Counted from the first letter of the stretch, positions 42,241-52,629 are shown. The stretch: DNA of 64,000 bases from Sorex araneus (GCF_027595985.1 NC_073303.1:100412328-100476327); one strand, 5' to 3'. The notes: a model not told the origin generated them from the sequence alone. Made by a program: numbers and translations.

Positions 42241-42796
42241 GTGGCAGCATCCCTGGGCACTCCTTGTAGGCACCGGGCAGAGCCCTTCAGGGTGGGTGTA
42301 AGGGGGAGCGGTGAACAAGTCAGGCACACACTGATGGGGCATGCCGATGCTAACAGTCCAGAGGCACCTGGGAAAGAGGCTCAGAGAGGCGCGCCCCTGT
42401 CACGGGCAGGGCCTGTGGGACCCAGGCAGGGCGGTTTGCACTGGATGTTGCAGAGAGAGAAAGCCACGGAGACGCGTGCGGCTGGGGCAGGCGGGAGGCA
42501 GGTGAGGCTGCCTGCAGGATGATGCATCCGGCAGAAGTGTGCAGAGCAGCTGGGATGCACAGAGGCTCGGGTCTGGGGAGACCCCTTAGGAAGTCACAGC
42601 AGCATCCGGGGGGGGGAGGAGGGTAGAAGAGGCAGCTGAACCCCATATGATACAGTGGTTCCACCCAGCAGTGAGTGCTAAGGCACGGGCAGGGATGGAC
42701 TGTTTGGTCAGGCTGGCTCCCTTGCATGAAACGTGGGGGACGGAGTAAAAGGAATGGTGGGGAGACCAAGGAGAGAGAGGGTGGGGGGAGAGGGAG
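42241..42796. other. GC-rich single-copy DNA
   Basis: Moderate CpG at 42380-42500 and a G10 run at 42609. The 266-codon minus frame (42350-43150) crosses a (CA)n and a SINE and is not a gene. Confidence 0.45.
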
Positions 42797-42830
42797 GACA
42801 CACACACGGACACACACACACACACACACA
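42797..42830. repeat. (CA)n microsatellite
   Basis: About 16 CA units with one CGGA interruption. Confidence 0.95.
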
Positions 42831-42840
42831 ATGTGAGGGA

Positions 42841-42990
42841 GAGGCTGGGGATAGTACAGTGGGTAAGGCACTCTCCTTGCATGAGGACAACCTGGGTTTG
42901 ATCCCTGGCACTGGCACCACTTACAGTTCCCCAAGCACTGCCAGGAGTGAGCCCTGCACAGAGTTAGGAGTGAGCCAGGTTTGGCCGAGA
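42841..42990 (+). mobile_element. SOR-A SINE, diverged
   Basis: 'gaggctggggatagtacagt', 'cctgggtttgatccctggca' and 'agttaggagtgagccaggtt'. Tail replaced by (GAGACA)n. Confidence 0.87.
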
Positions 42991-43327
42991 GAGACAGACA
43001 GAGACAGAATGAGAAATGAACGGTTGTCACCTTGTTCTCAATAGCCAGGAGTGGGTGAGAAAGAGACACTGAGGAGTCGAGGGTCTCATAGGTGGAGTCA
43101 GAAGCGGGAAGCCCAGCCCTGTCGTCCGGGCACCATGGTTCTGCATTCATCTTTTATAATTGTCTCTGCATATGTAACGGTTTTCCAGGACATCCACCTA
43201 GATTTCTTTCTTCCAGAGTCAGAAGCACAGGCCAACCCCACTGGGTTGGTGGCCCCTGACTTCCCCGACTACATATGTGTAAGGTGCAGTCAGCTGGGCT
43301 CTACTCAGAAGGGCACGGAAAGGACCC
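42991..43327. other. single-copy DNA
   Basis: Part of a 216-codon plus frame that continues into a minisatellite and a SINE; no domain, so no gene is called. Confidence 0.45.
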
Positions 43328-43447
43328 TCTTCCAAGCTCATTCATTCATATTCTGGTCCTTTCAAACTCATTCCTCCACGCTACAGTCCTTCCAAGCTCA
43401 TGTCTTCATGCTACTGGTCCTTCCACTTTTATTCATTCATGCTATTA
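43328..43447 (+). repeat. about 30-base degenerate minisatellite, 4 units
   Basis: Units start 'cttccaagctcattcattca', 'ctttcaaactcattcctcca', 'cttccaagctcatgtcttca' and 'cttccacttttattcattca' and end in a ctggtc-like word. Confidence 0.85.
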
Positions 43448-43448
43448 G

Positions 43449-43693
43449 ACCAGGCTGGAGCGATAGCACAGCAGCTAGGGCGTTTGCCTTGCACACGGCT
43501 GACCCGGGTTCAATTCCTTCACCCCTCTCAGAGAGCCTGGCAAGCTACCAAGAGTATCTCACCCGCACGGCAGAGCCTGGCAAGCTCCCTGTGGCATATT
43601 CAACATGCCAAAAACAGCAACAACAAGTCTCACAATGGAGACGTTACTGGTGCCCGCTCGAGCAAATCGATGAGCCACAGGATGACAGTGACA
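43449..43693 (+). mobile_element. SOR-R SINE, full length
   Basis: Best full-length reference of the RTE-tailed family. Head caggctggagcgatagcaca, B box gggttcaattcc, two agcctggcaagct units, a caacatgccaaaaacagcaa linker and tail gagacgttactggtgcccgc to gatgacagtgaca. One frame reads WRRYWCPLEQIDEPQDDSDS. Target duplication gctattag (43441-43448 / 43694-43701). Confidence 0.97.
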
Positions 43694-43701
43694 GCTATTA
43701 G

Positions 43702-44858
43702 TCCAGAGCTGAACATTTAAATTGTCTCCATATCCTGGATGTTGTACTGTCTTCATGGATGTGCAGATAATCTTTTCAAAGGAATGTCTATGTCGTGGAG
43801 GGGGAGGGGGCAGTCATAGGTGTTGTTCATAGGTATTGTGGAGCAACGTCACTGAGTCCTACGGAAGCTCTCTTCTTACTTTGAGAAGCCCCCATACTAC
43901 TTTCCACAGAGCTGAAACAGAGAACGTGTGTGACAGTGAGTGAGGGACCCTCTCCCACTGCATCTTTCCCAGCACTGTTGCCTGGGTCTCTGATGGAGGC
44001 TGTGCTCAGGGCTGTGAGGTGATGCACCGCTGTTATTCTGATTTGCATTTCCCCATATAAGGAGTGGCAACAGCACTTTTTCCATACAGAAGGCACAACT
44101 CTCGACATTCAGGGGGCAGGTACTACCGTCCGGGAACTCTAAAGGCGGTTCCCTCCTCCGTGGCCATGCTGCTGGAAACCGGACAGTGCTGGCTAGCAGT
44201 CGGAGGCCTCCAGGAGGCTGGACATGTCTCCTCAGCAAAAGGTCTCCATCCGCTGCAGCCTGAGCCAGGAGGCCCAGACCTCATGTGCTCCCATCATTAT
44301 GAATCACACAGAAACTGGCCAACAAGGAGTTTCTCCAGGCCCCGCCAGCGTTGCATTCCCAACCGGCCCTTCCCCTGGTGCTTGTCAGATCCAGGTCCAA
44401 ATAATTTTAAGGAGGGAGGGACCCACTGCCCACCCAGGGAAGATGAAGCTGCGTCTCGGGTGCAATACTCTGGGGACACATGCATCCCACCGCCCCCAGT
44501 CCAGTTGTGAGTGGTGGAGTGATGGGCTCCCACCCAGAGGGCTACACTGAGGGGACAGAGATGGACTGCCCCTCCCAGGGTCACCCTCATTCCTGCTCTT
44601 ATCTCCAGGATCAGAGACGCTTCCACCTGGGACCTTCTCTATCTCTCCCTGCCCTCCACACACATGCACACGTGTCTCCAAGACTCTCCCTGTGAGAGGC
44701 GACAGGATGCACGGTCAGAGTCAATGTGTGCGTTGGGGGGCAGGGAGGGCGGGTGCCGCCGTGACACATGGTGAGTATACAACATGACACACAGCGTTGA
44801 AAATGGTCAGCTCAGGGCCAGACTGCCCAGGGCTTCTGTTAAGTTTCATGGAGGGAGT
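43702..44858. other. single-copy DNA
   Basis: Nothing recognised. The 148-codon plus frame 44064-44510 has no domain or splice support. Confidence 0.4.
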
Positions 44859-44865
44859 GGGGGGT

Positions 44866-44896
<31 letters not shown>

Positions 44897-45000
44897 GAGG
44901 AGGAGGAGGAGGAAGAAAGAGAGACAGACAGAGACAGAGATAGAGACAGAGACTGAGAGAGAGAAAGAGAGAGACAGAGACAGTGACAGAGATAGAGATT
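44859..45000 (+). repeat. G run, (GGA)n and (GACAGA)n compound repeat
   Basis: G-rich start, about 14 GGA units (44872-44913), then GAGACA/GACAGA units up to 45000. Confidence 0.96.
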
Positions 45001-45642
45001 ATGCTCCAGATGGACAGATGTTCATTTTCTGGACCAGCCTCCTTGCTCCCTCTGCCCTAGCATCTGCAGCTGGTCATACCAGGATGGCTGACCTCTGGCC
45101 ATTTCATCTGGCCTTGGCCAGGCACTTGTGGTTCTTGGTTTTCCACATCTCATCCTCCTGCCAGGCAAACGCTTGCATGCAGTCCTTCTTTCCCGGGAGG
45201 TAACCCTGTGTCCCCAGCAAGGTCATGTTTAAATGGCAGGAGAATGATTTCTTTACATGTTCTGAGTTCCTTTCACCATGCGTGCATGAATGACATCCTT
45301 GCTACCGTGAGAAGTACCCCGTCAGCAGCTGTCTCTGCACGGGACAAGAATCTGAGTACATGTGGAAGAAATGTGTTTTATTGGGGGGCGGGAAGGTGGG
45401 GCAGCTTTCCTGGAAATACTCAGCCCCACAGTGCAGGCCTGATGATTTATTTGGGGCTCAGGCCCGGCAGTGTTGGGGGACACCAGGGTTACAGCAGGTG
45501 AGGCTGAGGTGGGGGTTGGGCACTGGGGGAGGGAAAGGAATCAGTGCTAGGACTGTGCTCGGGGAGTCCTGCAGGTCGGCAATATGCTTGGACCCTTGAG
45601 CTAGTTTCCCAGCCCCCTCTTGGCCACACACTCCTGGGGTGC
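45001..45642. other. mostly single-copy DNA, possible old SINE
   Basis: 45431-45622 has 'ggggctcaggcccggcagtg' and 'tgagctagtttcccagcccc', consistent with a very decayed inverted SOR-A. The rest is unassigned. Confidence 0.4.
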
Positions 45643-45659
45643 TGGCACATAAGTATTTT

Positions 45660-46050
45660 GGGCTTTTTATTTTTTATTTATTTTTTTAATTTTATTTTTT
45701 TATACAGTCACCATGAGAAACACAGTTACATAGTTGTTCATGATTTGGTTTCATATAATGTTCCCACCCATCCCATTACCAGTGTACATTTCCCATCACC
45801 AATGTCCCCAGTTTCCCTCCCACCAGCCTGTCTGCCTCTACGGTCAGGGAATTTTGTTCACTCCCTCCTTCCTCCCTTCCTCCCTCCCTTCCTCCTCCCT
45901 CCCTCTCTCAAACTCCCTCCCTCCCTCCCACCTCTCCCCTTCTCTATCCCCTCCCCTCTCATTTAGGGAATCATGGTTTGTAATAGAGGTACTGAAAGGT
46001 TATCACCTGTGGCCCGTTACCTCCTCTCAGCACTCAGTTCTTGTCCAGAG
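45660..46050 (-). mobile_element. L1 3' UTR insertion with TSD
   Basis: 5'-truncated inverted L1 of about 390 bases. T-rich 3' end at 45666-45704, then the 'cccacccatcccattaccag' block, a C/T tract at 45865-45955 and 'ggaatcatggtttgtaatag'. Flanks tggcacataagtatttt (45643-45659) and tggcacacaagtatttt (46051-46067), 16/17. Confidence 0.95.
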
Positions 46051-46067
46051 TGGCACACAAGTATTTT

Positions 46068-46661
46068 GCTTGATTCTGAAGAACATGGGAGTTGACTGTG
46101 ATCCACAGCCCAGTGTGACACAGAGATCAGGTTCCTGCCTCCCGTGTCATAGACGAGGGACAGCTGCCCACCAAAAGGAGGGAACCGGCATCCAGATCGT
46201 AATAACTCAGGCCGGACTTGAGGGTGGAGACTGCTGACCCCATGAGCCGTGCAGACAACACAATTCATACTGTCTCCTGCATCAGAAGGTAGGAATTTGG
46301 GTTTCTCGGGAACTGACTTGCTCCTTTCCTACCATCAACACTGCCCTGGAACACAGGGAGAAACGGCCTCTTTGACACGGCCCAGGAGCCATCCAGATGC
46401 AGAGTACGGGAAGCCAGAACTTGCTGGAAGGTCAAAGGGACTTAACTCAGAACACCCAGATTCCACATCAGCTGGCTGGACACTCAGCCTCTGAGAGCCT
46501 CTGCCCTCCCCTGGAGTCTGCTTCCATTTGTCCGGGGTGGGGCATAACCAGATGGCCCCTGAGGTCCCATTTCTGGGGCTCTCAGATGCTCTGGAACCCA
46601 GGGAGAAAGCAGCTGCCCACCCTCGAGGAGAGAGGGTCTGGTTCCTCTTACCTGGGCGGAA
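46068..46661. other. single-copy DNA
   Basis: Nothing recognised. A short word tctggaac[a/c]cagggagaaa occurs twice (near 46346 and 46588). Confidence 0.4.
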
Positions 46662-46792
46662 TGGACCACTGGACTATAAAACTACCTCCATAAAAGCTTG
46701 TGGTGCTCATTCTCCACCCTGGAAACTGACCCGACCCTCCCCCCTCCCCCCTCCGCCCCCCCCCCACCCTGTCATCCTCCAATCTCAACCTG
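46662..46792 (+). repeat. LTR-like repeat, copy 1
   Basis: tggaccactggactataaaa ... to tctcaacctga. First 70 bases are identical to 47581-47650. Contains a TATAAAA box and a downstream CATAAAAG. A C-rich stretch differs in length between copies. Possibly part of an LTR retroelement; the family is not recognised. Confidence 0.55.
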
Positions 46793-47075
46793 AAGACCCA
46801 TTTGCAGCTCAGGAGCCCAAAGCCCTGGAACTCTGATTCCCAGGCCAGGGGAATCTGGGACAGGACAGGTCATGGCTGATCTCCCCACCAGCGTGAGCAG
46901 GGAGGACGGCCCCCCGCTGTGCCTCAGCGGTGACCAGAGGCACCAGCACAGGCCGAGTCCCCGAGAACCAAGGCCCAGCCCAACATGGTGACTGTGGCAG
47001 CATTAGGATGGGGAACAGTCCTGATTTCTACATAAAGATGGTACCATGAACCTTCCGGTGACAAAACGCCAGACC

Positions 47076-47250
47076 TGGGGCCAGGGAGAGAGCTCAAAGC
47101 ATGCCTGGTGTGTGGAGGCCCAGGTCAATCCCTGGCCCCACACAGATCCCCAACACTGCCAGAGGAACCTTTACCCCCAGCACTGCCTTGACCTGGCACT
47201 GAGTCAGACAGTGGGACCAAGTATAACCAGGAGTGATTTCCACATCCCCT
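47076..47250 (+). mobile_element. old SOR SINE, probably SOR-C
   Basis: 'ggggccagggagagagctca', 'gtcaatccctggccccacac' and 'taaccaggagtgatttcc'. Heavily decayed. Confidence 0.5.
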
Positions 47251-47580
47251 AAGCATGGTGTGGGGGAACAGGAAACATTTTTAAGTTAAGAAATAACCCA
47301 CTAAGGCTTTGCTCTCCAAGCCTGTGTTCTTCTGTGAACACGCATCTCACTGGCTGGTGTCTGTCTCTGTGTTTTTCTTACATCTTCCAATCTGGGGAAG
47401 GCTGTGTTCTCTCTAGCGCGTGGATTTCATCTTCTTCTCTCCTCTCACATCTTTCTAAACAAAACTTCACTAACCAAATGTTTTAATGTTGTTCATTAAA
47501 AACAACAACAACAACAAAACAAAACAACAACATAAAGGTTTCCAACAAATAAGCCCAAGGTGGGGTAGTTTGAAAAAATC
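47251..47580. other. unassigned DNA between LTR-like copies
   Basis: 47400-47490 has a CT-rich word 'tctcctctcacatctttcta' similar to the downstream end of copy 2, suggesting a second LTR end. (AAC)n at 47502-47531. Confidence 0.4.
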
Positions 47581-47795
47581 TGGACCACTGGACTATAAAA
47601 CTACCTCCATAAAAGCTTGTGGTGCTCATTCTCCACCCTGGAAACTGACCCTCCCCTCCCCCCCCCATCCTCTAATCTCAACCTGAGATGTGGGCACTCA
47701 GCACTAACCCCCCAGGAGGAGCCTGGTTCTCTCATGAACACACCCTTCTCCTCACATTTATCTAAGCAAATATCCTTAAATAAAACCATTTTACT
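47581..47795 (+). repeat. LTR-like repeat, copy 2
   Basis: Same 70-base core as copy 1, then 'ctcaacctgagatgtgggca', 'tctcctcacatttatctaag' and an AAATAAA near 47778 that could be a polyadenylation signal. Runs directly into the next purine tract. Confidence 0.55.
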
Positions 47796-47798
47796 TAG

Positions 47799-48330
47799 GA
47801 AAGGAAGGGAGGGATGGAGGAGGGGAGGGAAGAAGGAAGAAGAAGGAAGGGAGGAAGAGGAATGAGGAAAGAAGGAAGGAAGGAAGGAAGGAGGGAAGGA
47901 AGGAGGGAAGGGAGGAAGAAGAAAGGATGGGAGGAAGAAGAAAGGGAGGAAGGGAGGGAGGGAGGGAGGGAGGAAGGAAGGAAGGAAGGAAGGAAGGAAG
48001 GAAGGAAGGAAGGAAGGAAGGAAGGAAGGAAGGAAGGAAGGAAGGAAGGAAAGAAGGAGGGAAGAAGGGAGGAAGAAGAAAGGATGGGAGGAAGAAGGGA
48101 GGGAGGAAGAAGGGAGGAAGGAAGGAAGGAAGGAAGGAAGGAAGGAAGGAAGGAAGGAAGGAAGGGAGGAAGGGAGGGAGGGAGGGAGGGAGGGAGGGAG
48201 GAAGAGAGGGAGGAAGGGAGGAAGAAGGAGAGGAATAAGAGAAGGAGGGAGGAAGAAGTGGGGAGGGGAGGGAGAGTGGGTGGGAAAAAGATATATAGAA
48301 GGAGGAAAGAAGGAGAGAGAGAGAGAGCAG
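47799..48330 (+). repeat. GGAA/GGGA polypurine tract (about 530 bases)
   Basis: Internal higher-order repeat: gaagaagaaaggatgggagg occurs near 47916 and 48073. G runs at 47952-47970 and 48172-48198 fit quadruplexes. The 175-182-codon frames are artefacts. Confidence 0.98.
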
Positions 48331-48344
48331 GCCAGACATAGAGT

Positions 48345-48495
48345 ACTAGAGCACAGGAATACAGGAATCAGGATTCTTGTCTTGCATCATGCCAACCAAG
48401 TTGCACTCCGGGCAATGCAAATGGTCCTGAGCACTGGATCAGGAGTAAACCCTGAGCAATGCTGGTGTGGCTCCAGCATCCCCCGCCCCAAAAGT
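48345..48495 (+). mobile_element. SOR-A SINE, old
   Basis: 'tcttgtcttgcatcatgcca', 'aatggtcctgagcactggat' and 'gtaaaccctgagcaatgctg'. Confidence 0.75.
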
Positions 48496-48689
48496 AACCC
48501 TGACAGATTCTCATGAAGAGTTCTTTGAGGCCCTGAGTCTCAGTGGACCACAGGTATGTGGGTTATTTTGTTTTGATTTTTTGGTGGAAATTCCTAAGTC
48601 TTGAGATTTTGAGCAAAATTTTCAGTATTACAGTATTATGCCTCATCTTCTTCTGACTTAAGTTGTGCCTTTCTCTTTTTCTTCTTCTT

Positions 48690-48827
48690 TTTTGGAGGGA
48701 GGCAGATGCAGCTGTGCTCAGGGCTTGCACCTGATGGAGCCTGGGAACATACAGGGTTCAAGGGGTTGAACCTGGATCAGCCATGTGCAAAGCAAGTGCC
48801 CTACCTGATATGTTATCGCGCCAGCCC
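48690..48827 (-). mobile_element. SOR-A SINE, old
   Basis: 'gcagctgtgctcagggcttg', 'ggggttgaacctggatcagc' and 'gatatgttatcgcgccagcc' mark the inverted copy. Confidence 0.82.
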
Positions 48828-48935
48828 TTCCTTTTTCATAATGAATAAGCAACTACACAATAACACCTGAGGCAGGAGTCGGCCAACGCTGACCTTCCAG
48901 CCAAATCTGGCAACTGTCTGACTCTGGTTTATGAG

Positions 48936-49125
48936 CTGTCACTGTCACTGTCATCCCGTTGCTCATCGATTTGCTTGAGCGGGCACCAGTAACGTCTGAT
49001 TGTGAGACTTATTTATTGTTACTGTTTTTGGCATATCCAATATGCCACGGGTAGCTTGCCGGGCTCTGTCGCGCAGGCACGATACTCTCGGTAGCTTGCT
49101 GGGCTCTCCGAGAGGGGTGGAGCTA
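48936..49125 (-). mobile_element. SOR-R SINE, 5'-truncated
   Basis: Tail ctgtcactgtcactgtcatc (6-base unit) and full body, but it ends at ctctccgagaggggtggagc. The tRNA head is missing, so it has no pol III promoter. Confidence 0.94.
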
Positions 49126-49787
49126 AGAATAAATTTAAAATTTTCAAACAGAGGAAAGCATCAGAAGAGGGAGAACATTTGGGGACCCATGAAAATCTGA
49201 AATTTGGGTTTCAGAGCACAAGAAAGAAGGCTGACGGGCACACAGGCATTGCCCATGTGTGATGCCTTATCAGCGGCTGTGACGCCCAGTTGTCACAGAA
49301 GCCACGAAGCCACGAAACCTGGAACCTCTGCACAAGTCTGCTAAGCCCCGCTAAGGCAGCTCCCACCACCCTCAAAGGTGCAGTTCACTCGACTTCTGCT
49401 TCTCACACTGCCTCACTGGTCACAGGTCTGGGGGTGGTGAATCTCTAAGTGTGTAATTTATTTGTGATCCTTAACCTGAGGAACTTCCAAGCGCTTTCCC
49501 AGGCCTCTTCAGAGCAGCAAACTATGGGATGTCCAAGGCCTAGGGCCAGCTGAGCAGTAGAGGACCTGATCTGCTTTGTGAGGTCAGAGACACCGAATGG
49601 GAATCCCGGCTCCACCCCCTATGCCCGTGGCTGATCTTGGGGCTCTGCTGTTCCGAGTCCTCAAGAAACAGCAAAGGGAACAAGCCCCAGTGAGCACAGC
49701 TGTAAGCAGTGTGCAAGCCCTGCGATCAAGTGTGTGCTATCCCTGTTTATCACAGAAACAACAGGGGGAAAGGAAAACATATTTGTT
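49126..49787. other. single-copy DNA, possible MIR
   Basis: 49570-49660 (gaatcccggctccacccc) could be a MIR piece. A short agccacga tandem lies at 49300-49315. Confidence 0.4.
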
Positions 49788-49801
49788 AAAAGACTCCCAG
49801 T

Positions 49802-50160
49802 GGGGCTGGAGCGATAGCAGTGTGTTTGCCTTGCACACGGCCGACCCAGGTTCGATTCCCAGCATCTCATATGGTCCCCCAAGCACCACCAGGAGTAATT
49901 TCTTTTATTTTTTTTTTGGCTTTTTTGGTCACACCCGGTGATGCACAGGGGTCACTCCTGGCTCTGCACTCAGGAATTACCCCTGGCGGTGCTCAGGGGA
50001 CCATATGGGATGCTGGGAATCGAACCCCGGTCGGCTGCATGCAAGGCAAACGCCCTACCCGCTGTGCTATCACTCCAGCTTCATCCCAGGAGTAATTTTT
50101 AAGCACATGAGCCAGTAGTAACCCCTGTGCATCGCTGGGTGTGACCCCCCCCCCAAAAAA
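49802..50160 (+). mobile_element. SOR-A SINE split by a nested SOR-A
   Basis: Left part 49802-49901 with head lacking the bases 3' of the A box (gcgatagcagtgtgtttgcc); right part 50086-50160 ending C9 A10. Outer flanks aaaagactcccag (49788-49800) and aaaagacttccag (about 50161-50173). Confidence 0.93.
49902..50085 (-). mobile_element. SOR-A SINE nested in SOR-A
   Basis: Target duplication ccaggagtaattt (49889-49901 / 50086-50098) is perfect. Complete inverted copy. Confidence 0.97.
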
Positions 50161-50173
50161 AAAAGACTTCCAG

Positions 50174-51095
50174 CAACCATGTTCCCAGCTCAAATCAAAC
50201 AAGACAACACGTCTTGATTCAACTCTCAGACTTGTAAACAAGTGTCCTTGCAGGAGTCTTCAGCCATATTTAGAACCATGCTTTCCTCATTTGCAGGCTT
50301 CCTGTTGGTAGTTTTGCTGTTTAAATGTGTTTCCAAAGCAAAATGCTAAAAGAGTCCAGTCCTCCCCAGGCCAAGAAAGCAAGGGCAAATCCGTGCAGTG
50401 GAGAAGAGACGCATGTCAGATAAGCTTCCTTCCGCTGTAAAGACAGTGCTTCTGGCCAGGAGTCCAGTGCTGACAAACCGACCATATACATTTAAGAATG
50501 TCCCTTTAGACAGACACTGATGTCACACAAGGCTCTCTATCCATTGCCCAAGACCCCCAGGAGTCTGACTGTTCATTTCCCTAGGGCAGATGATTCCACA
50601 GGCTGTTCAGAGTTAGCCTCCACATTAATAGAACTTGACCCACACCAATGAAGCCAAGCCACTGGACTGGCTTTCATCATCTCCTCCACCATTTGAGTCC
50701 CCTGCCCCATCACTAGACCATCACTTCCTTGGGAACAGGGCTGTGACTGGCTAATACTCTGAAGCCAAGGTGGAATCTGACATATATCCTCAGAGTGAGG
50801 CCACAAGGTGAGCTGGGGTCATCTCAAGCTCCGCCTTGAGGTGTTGGCCTCAGAATCCTGAGAGAAGGGGGATCCTGACAGCCCCTTCCCTTGGCGGTCA
50901 GCACAAGTCAGCATATGGCTCTTGCCCCCCTCTCCAGAAAACCTCATAAATGCTCTGGTGAATGGGAAGAGGCCTCTCTCTTATCCAGAAATGGTCATAT
51001 GCTTGATGATTCCACATCCCTTCACATACACTGAACCAAAGCCCCCTTGCAAAGTTGGCTTAGTGCACAGGAAAATCATCTGAAAAGGGAATGCA
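50174..51095. other. single-copy DNA
   Basis: Nothing recognised. Confidence 0.45.
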
Positions 51096-51111
51096 AGACG
51101 CTGTTCATTCT

Positions 51112-51270
51112 TGGGGCCAGAGCAATAGCACAGCCTTGCACGTGGCCGACCCAAGTTTGATTCCCAGCATCCCATATGGTCCCCTGAGCACTGCCAGGAG
51201 TAATTCCTGAGTGCAGAGTCAGGAGTAACTCCTGTGCATCACCGGGTGTGACCCAAAAAGAAAAAAGAGA
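51112..51270 (+). mobile_element. SOR-A SINE with TSD, A-box deletion
   Basis: Head reads gcaatagcacagccttgcac, missing the gggtagggcgtttg segment. Flanks agacgctgttcattct (51096-51111) and agaagctgttcattct (51271-51286), 15/16. Confidence 0.96.
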
Positions 51271-51486
51271 AGAAGCTGTTCATTCTAGCAGAGCCTGTCG
51301 TGACCTTGCCAGTTCATCCATCGTGGTGGGTAAATACTGGGATGACACAGGAAGATTACCCTCTCTCCCTAATCTCATCCCCAAATGCCAAACCTGCCAT
51401 GGGTGTCAGAGTGTTTGAGGTATTGAGGAGAGGAGAGGAAAAATACACAAACCTCAACCATTCAGTTGGGGAGCGACGTGACAATC

Positions 51487-51775
51487 GTGGGCTGAAAGAC
51501 AGTACAGTCACTCAATGGGCATGCCCACGACCTGGGTCCAATCCTGGCACTATCATCACTGGGTGCAGCCCTGGAGGGCCCTACCACCCTCAAGTGTGGC
51601 CCTGGAGGCCTCCTGAGCACCAGTAGGGTGACCAGAGTAATCCCGGCACCACAGGGTCCAAAGAGCTTTGCATTCTTGGGCCTTGCATTGAAGCACAGGC
51701 TCGGTTGGCCAAGAATCCTGGGTGAGGCTCCTGGGTCTCCTCACCACTGCTTGGGAGCACCCCCACCAAAAAAGG
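51487..51775 (+). mobile_element. SOR-C ancient SINE
   Basis: 'ggcctcctgagcaccagtag', 'cattgaagcacaggctcggt' and ggttggccaagaatcctg (51703-51720). Aligns with 1.1-1.3 kb over about 90 bases at its 3' side. Internal gccctggagg word is duplicated. Confidence 0.62.
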
Positions 51776-51822
51776 AGAGAGATCTAAGAAAAAGTACATG
51801 AAGAAACCCTCCCCCCCCTTCA

Positions 51823-51993
51823 GGGGCTGGAGCGATAGCACAGCGAGTAGGGCGTTTGCCTTGCACACAGCCGACCCAGGTTCGATTCCCGGCATCCCAT
51901 ATAGTCCCCTGAGCACCGCCAGGAGTTATTCCTGAGTGCAGGGCCAGGAGTAAGCCCTGAGAATTGCCAAGTGTGACTCAAAAAGCAACCCCC
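51823..51993 (+). mobile_element. SOR-A SINE
   Basis: Near-consensus head and B box gttcgattcccgg. The tail is aaaaagcaa followed by C14 rather than poly-A. Confidence 0.95.
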
Positions 51994-52629
51994 CCCCCCC
52001 CGCCCTTCAAGGCAGGCTGCAGGCATATCCCATATGGGGGCGTATCCTTACACCCAACCTGATCCTCACAAACGCTAACGGAAGGCATTTATGGTGGAGG
52101 GGCTCCCCCAGCTTCCCAGACACGAGAGACATTTCTCAGATTCTGGTTTCAACCTGGGATGAGGGTTCACCAGGCTGGCAGAGGATACCCAGTTTCGTGG
52201 GCTGGGGCAAGGCAAGTCTGCTAGTCTGCCTTCGTTCCCCTTTGCCAGCTGGAGAGACCTCACGGTCCCTGGGAGGATGGCACAGTGGCACCTCGAAGAG
52301 ATCCAAAGTCTGTCCACAGCTTCGGAGAAATACCCCCACCTCCCCGTAGCCACTGACTAGGAAACCTCCTTCTGTGCTACAGGAAAAGGGTATGTGGGGT
52401 GCTGAGCTCTGAGGTGATGGAGGTTTGTCTGTAAGAGCCTCAAAACTGCCCCCCCCCCCCGGCTATTTTCACTCATGAATAAGGAAAGTGGAACCCAAAG
52501 CAGAAGGTTAAACGAGGCGACACGGAGAATCAGATGCTGCTTTGCACTAACTCCCTGAAAAGGTTCCGGTGTCCAGGATCTATTACACCCAGCTGATGAG
52601 CTGGAAGTTTTCTATTTTTTTTTTCCAGT
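51994..52629. other. single-copy DNA
   Basis: C runs at 51990-52000 and 52449-52460. 52470-52550 may be an inverted MIR scrap. No exon. Confidence 0.4.

Noticed and set aside
42350-43150. 266-codon minus-strand frame
   Set aside because: Composed of GC-rich DNA, a SINE and a (CA)n giving Val-Cys repeats.
43051-43701. 216-codon plus-strand frame
   Set aside because: Runs through a minisatellite and a SOR-R. The YWCPLEQIDE end is the RTE-derived SINE tail, not a gene.
47791-48341. 175- and 182-codon open frames
   Set aside because: Same artefact in the second polypurine tract.
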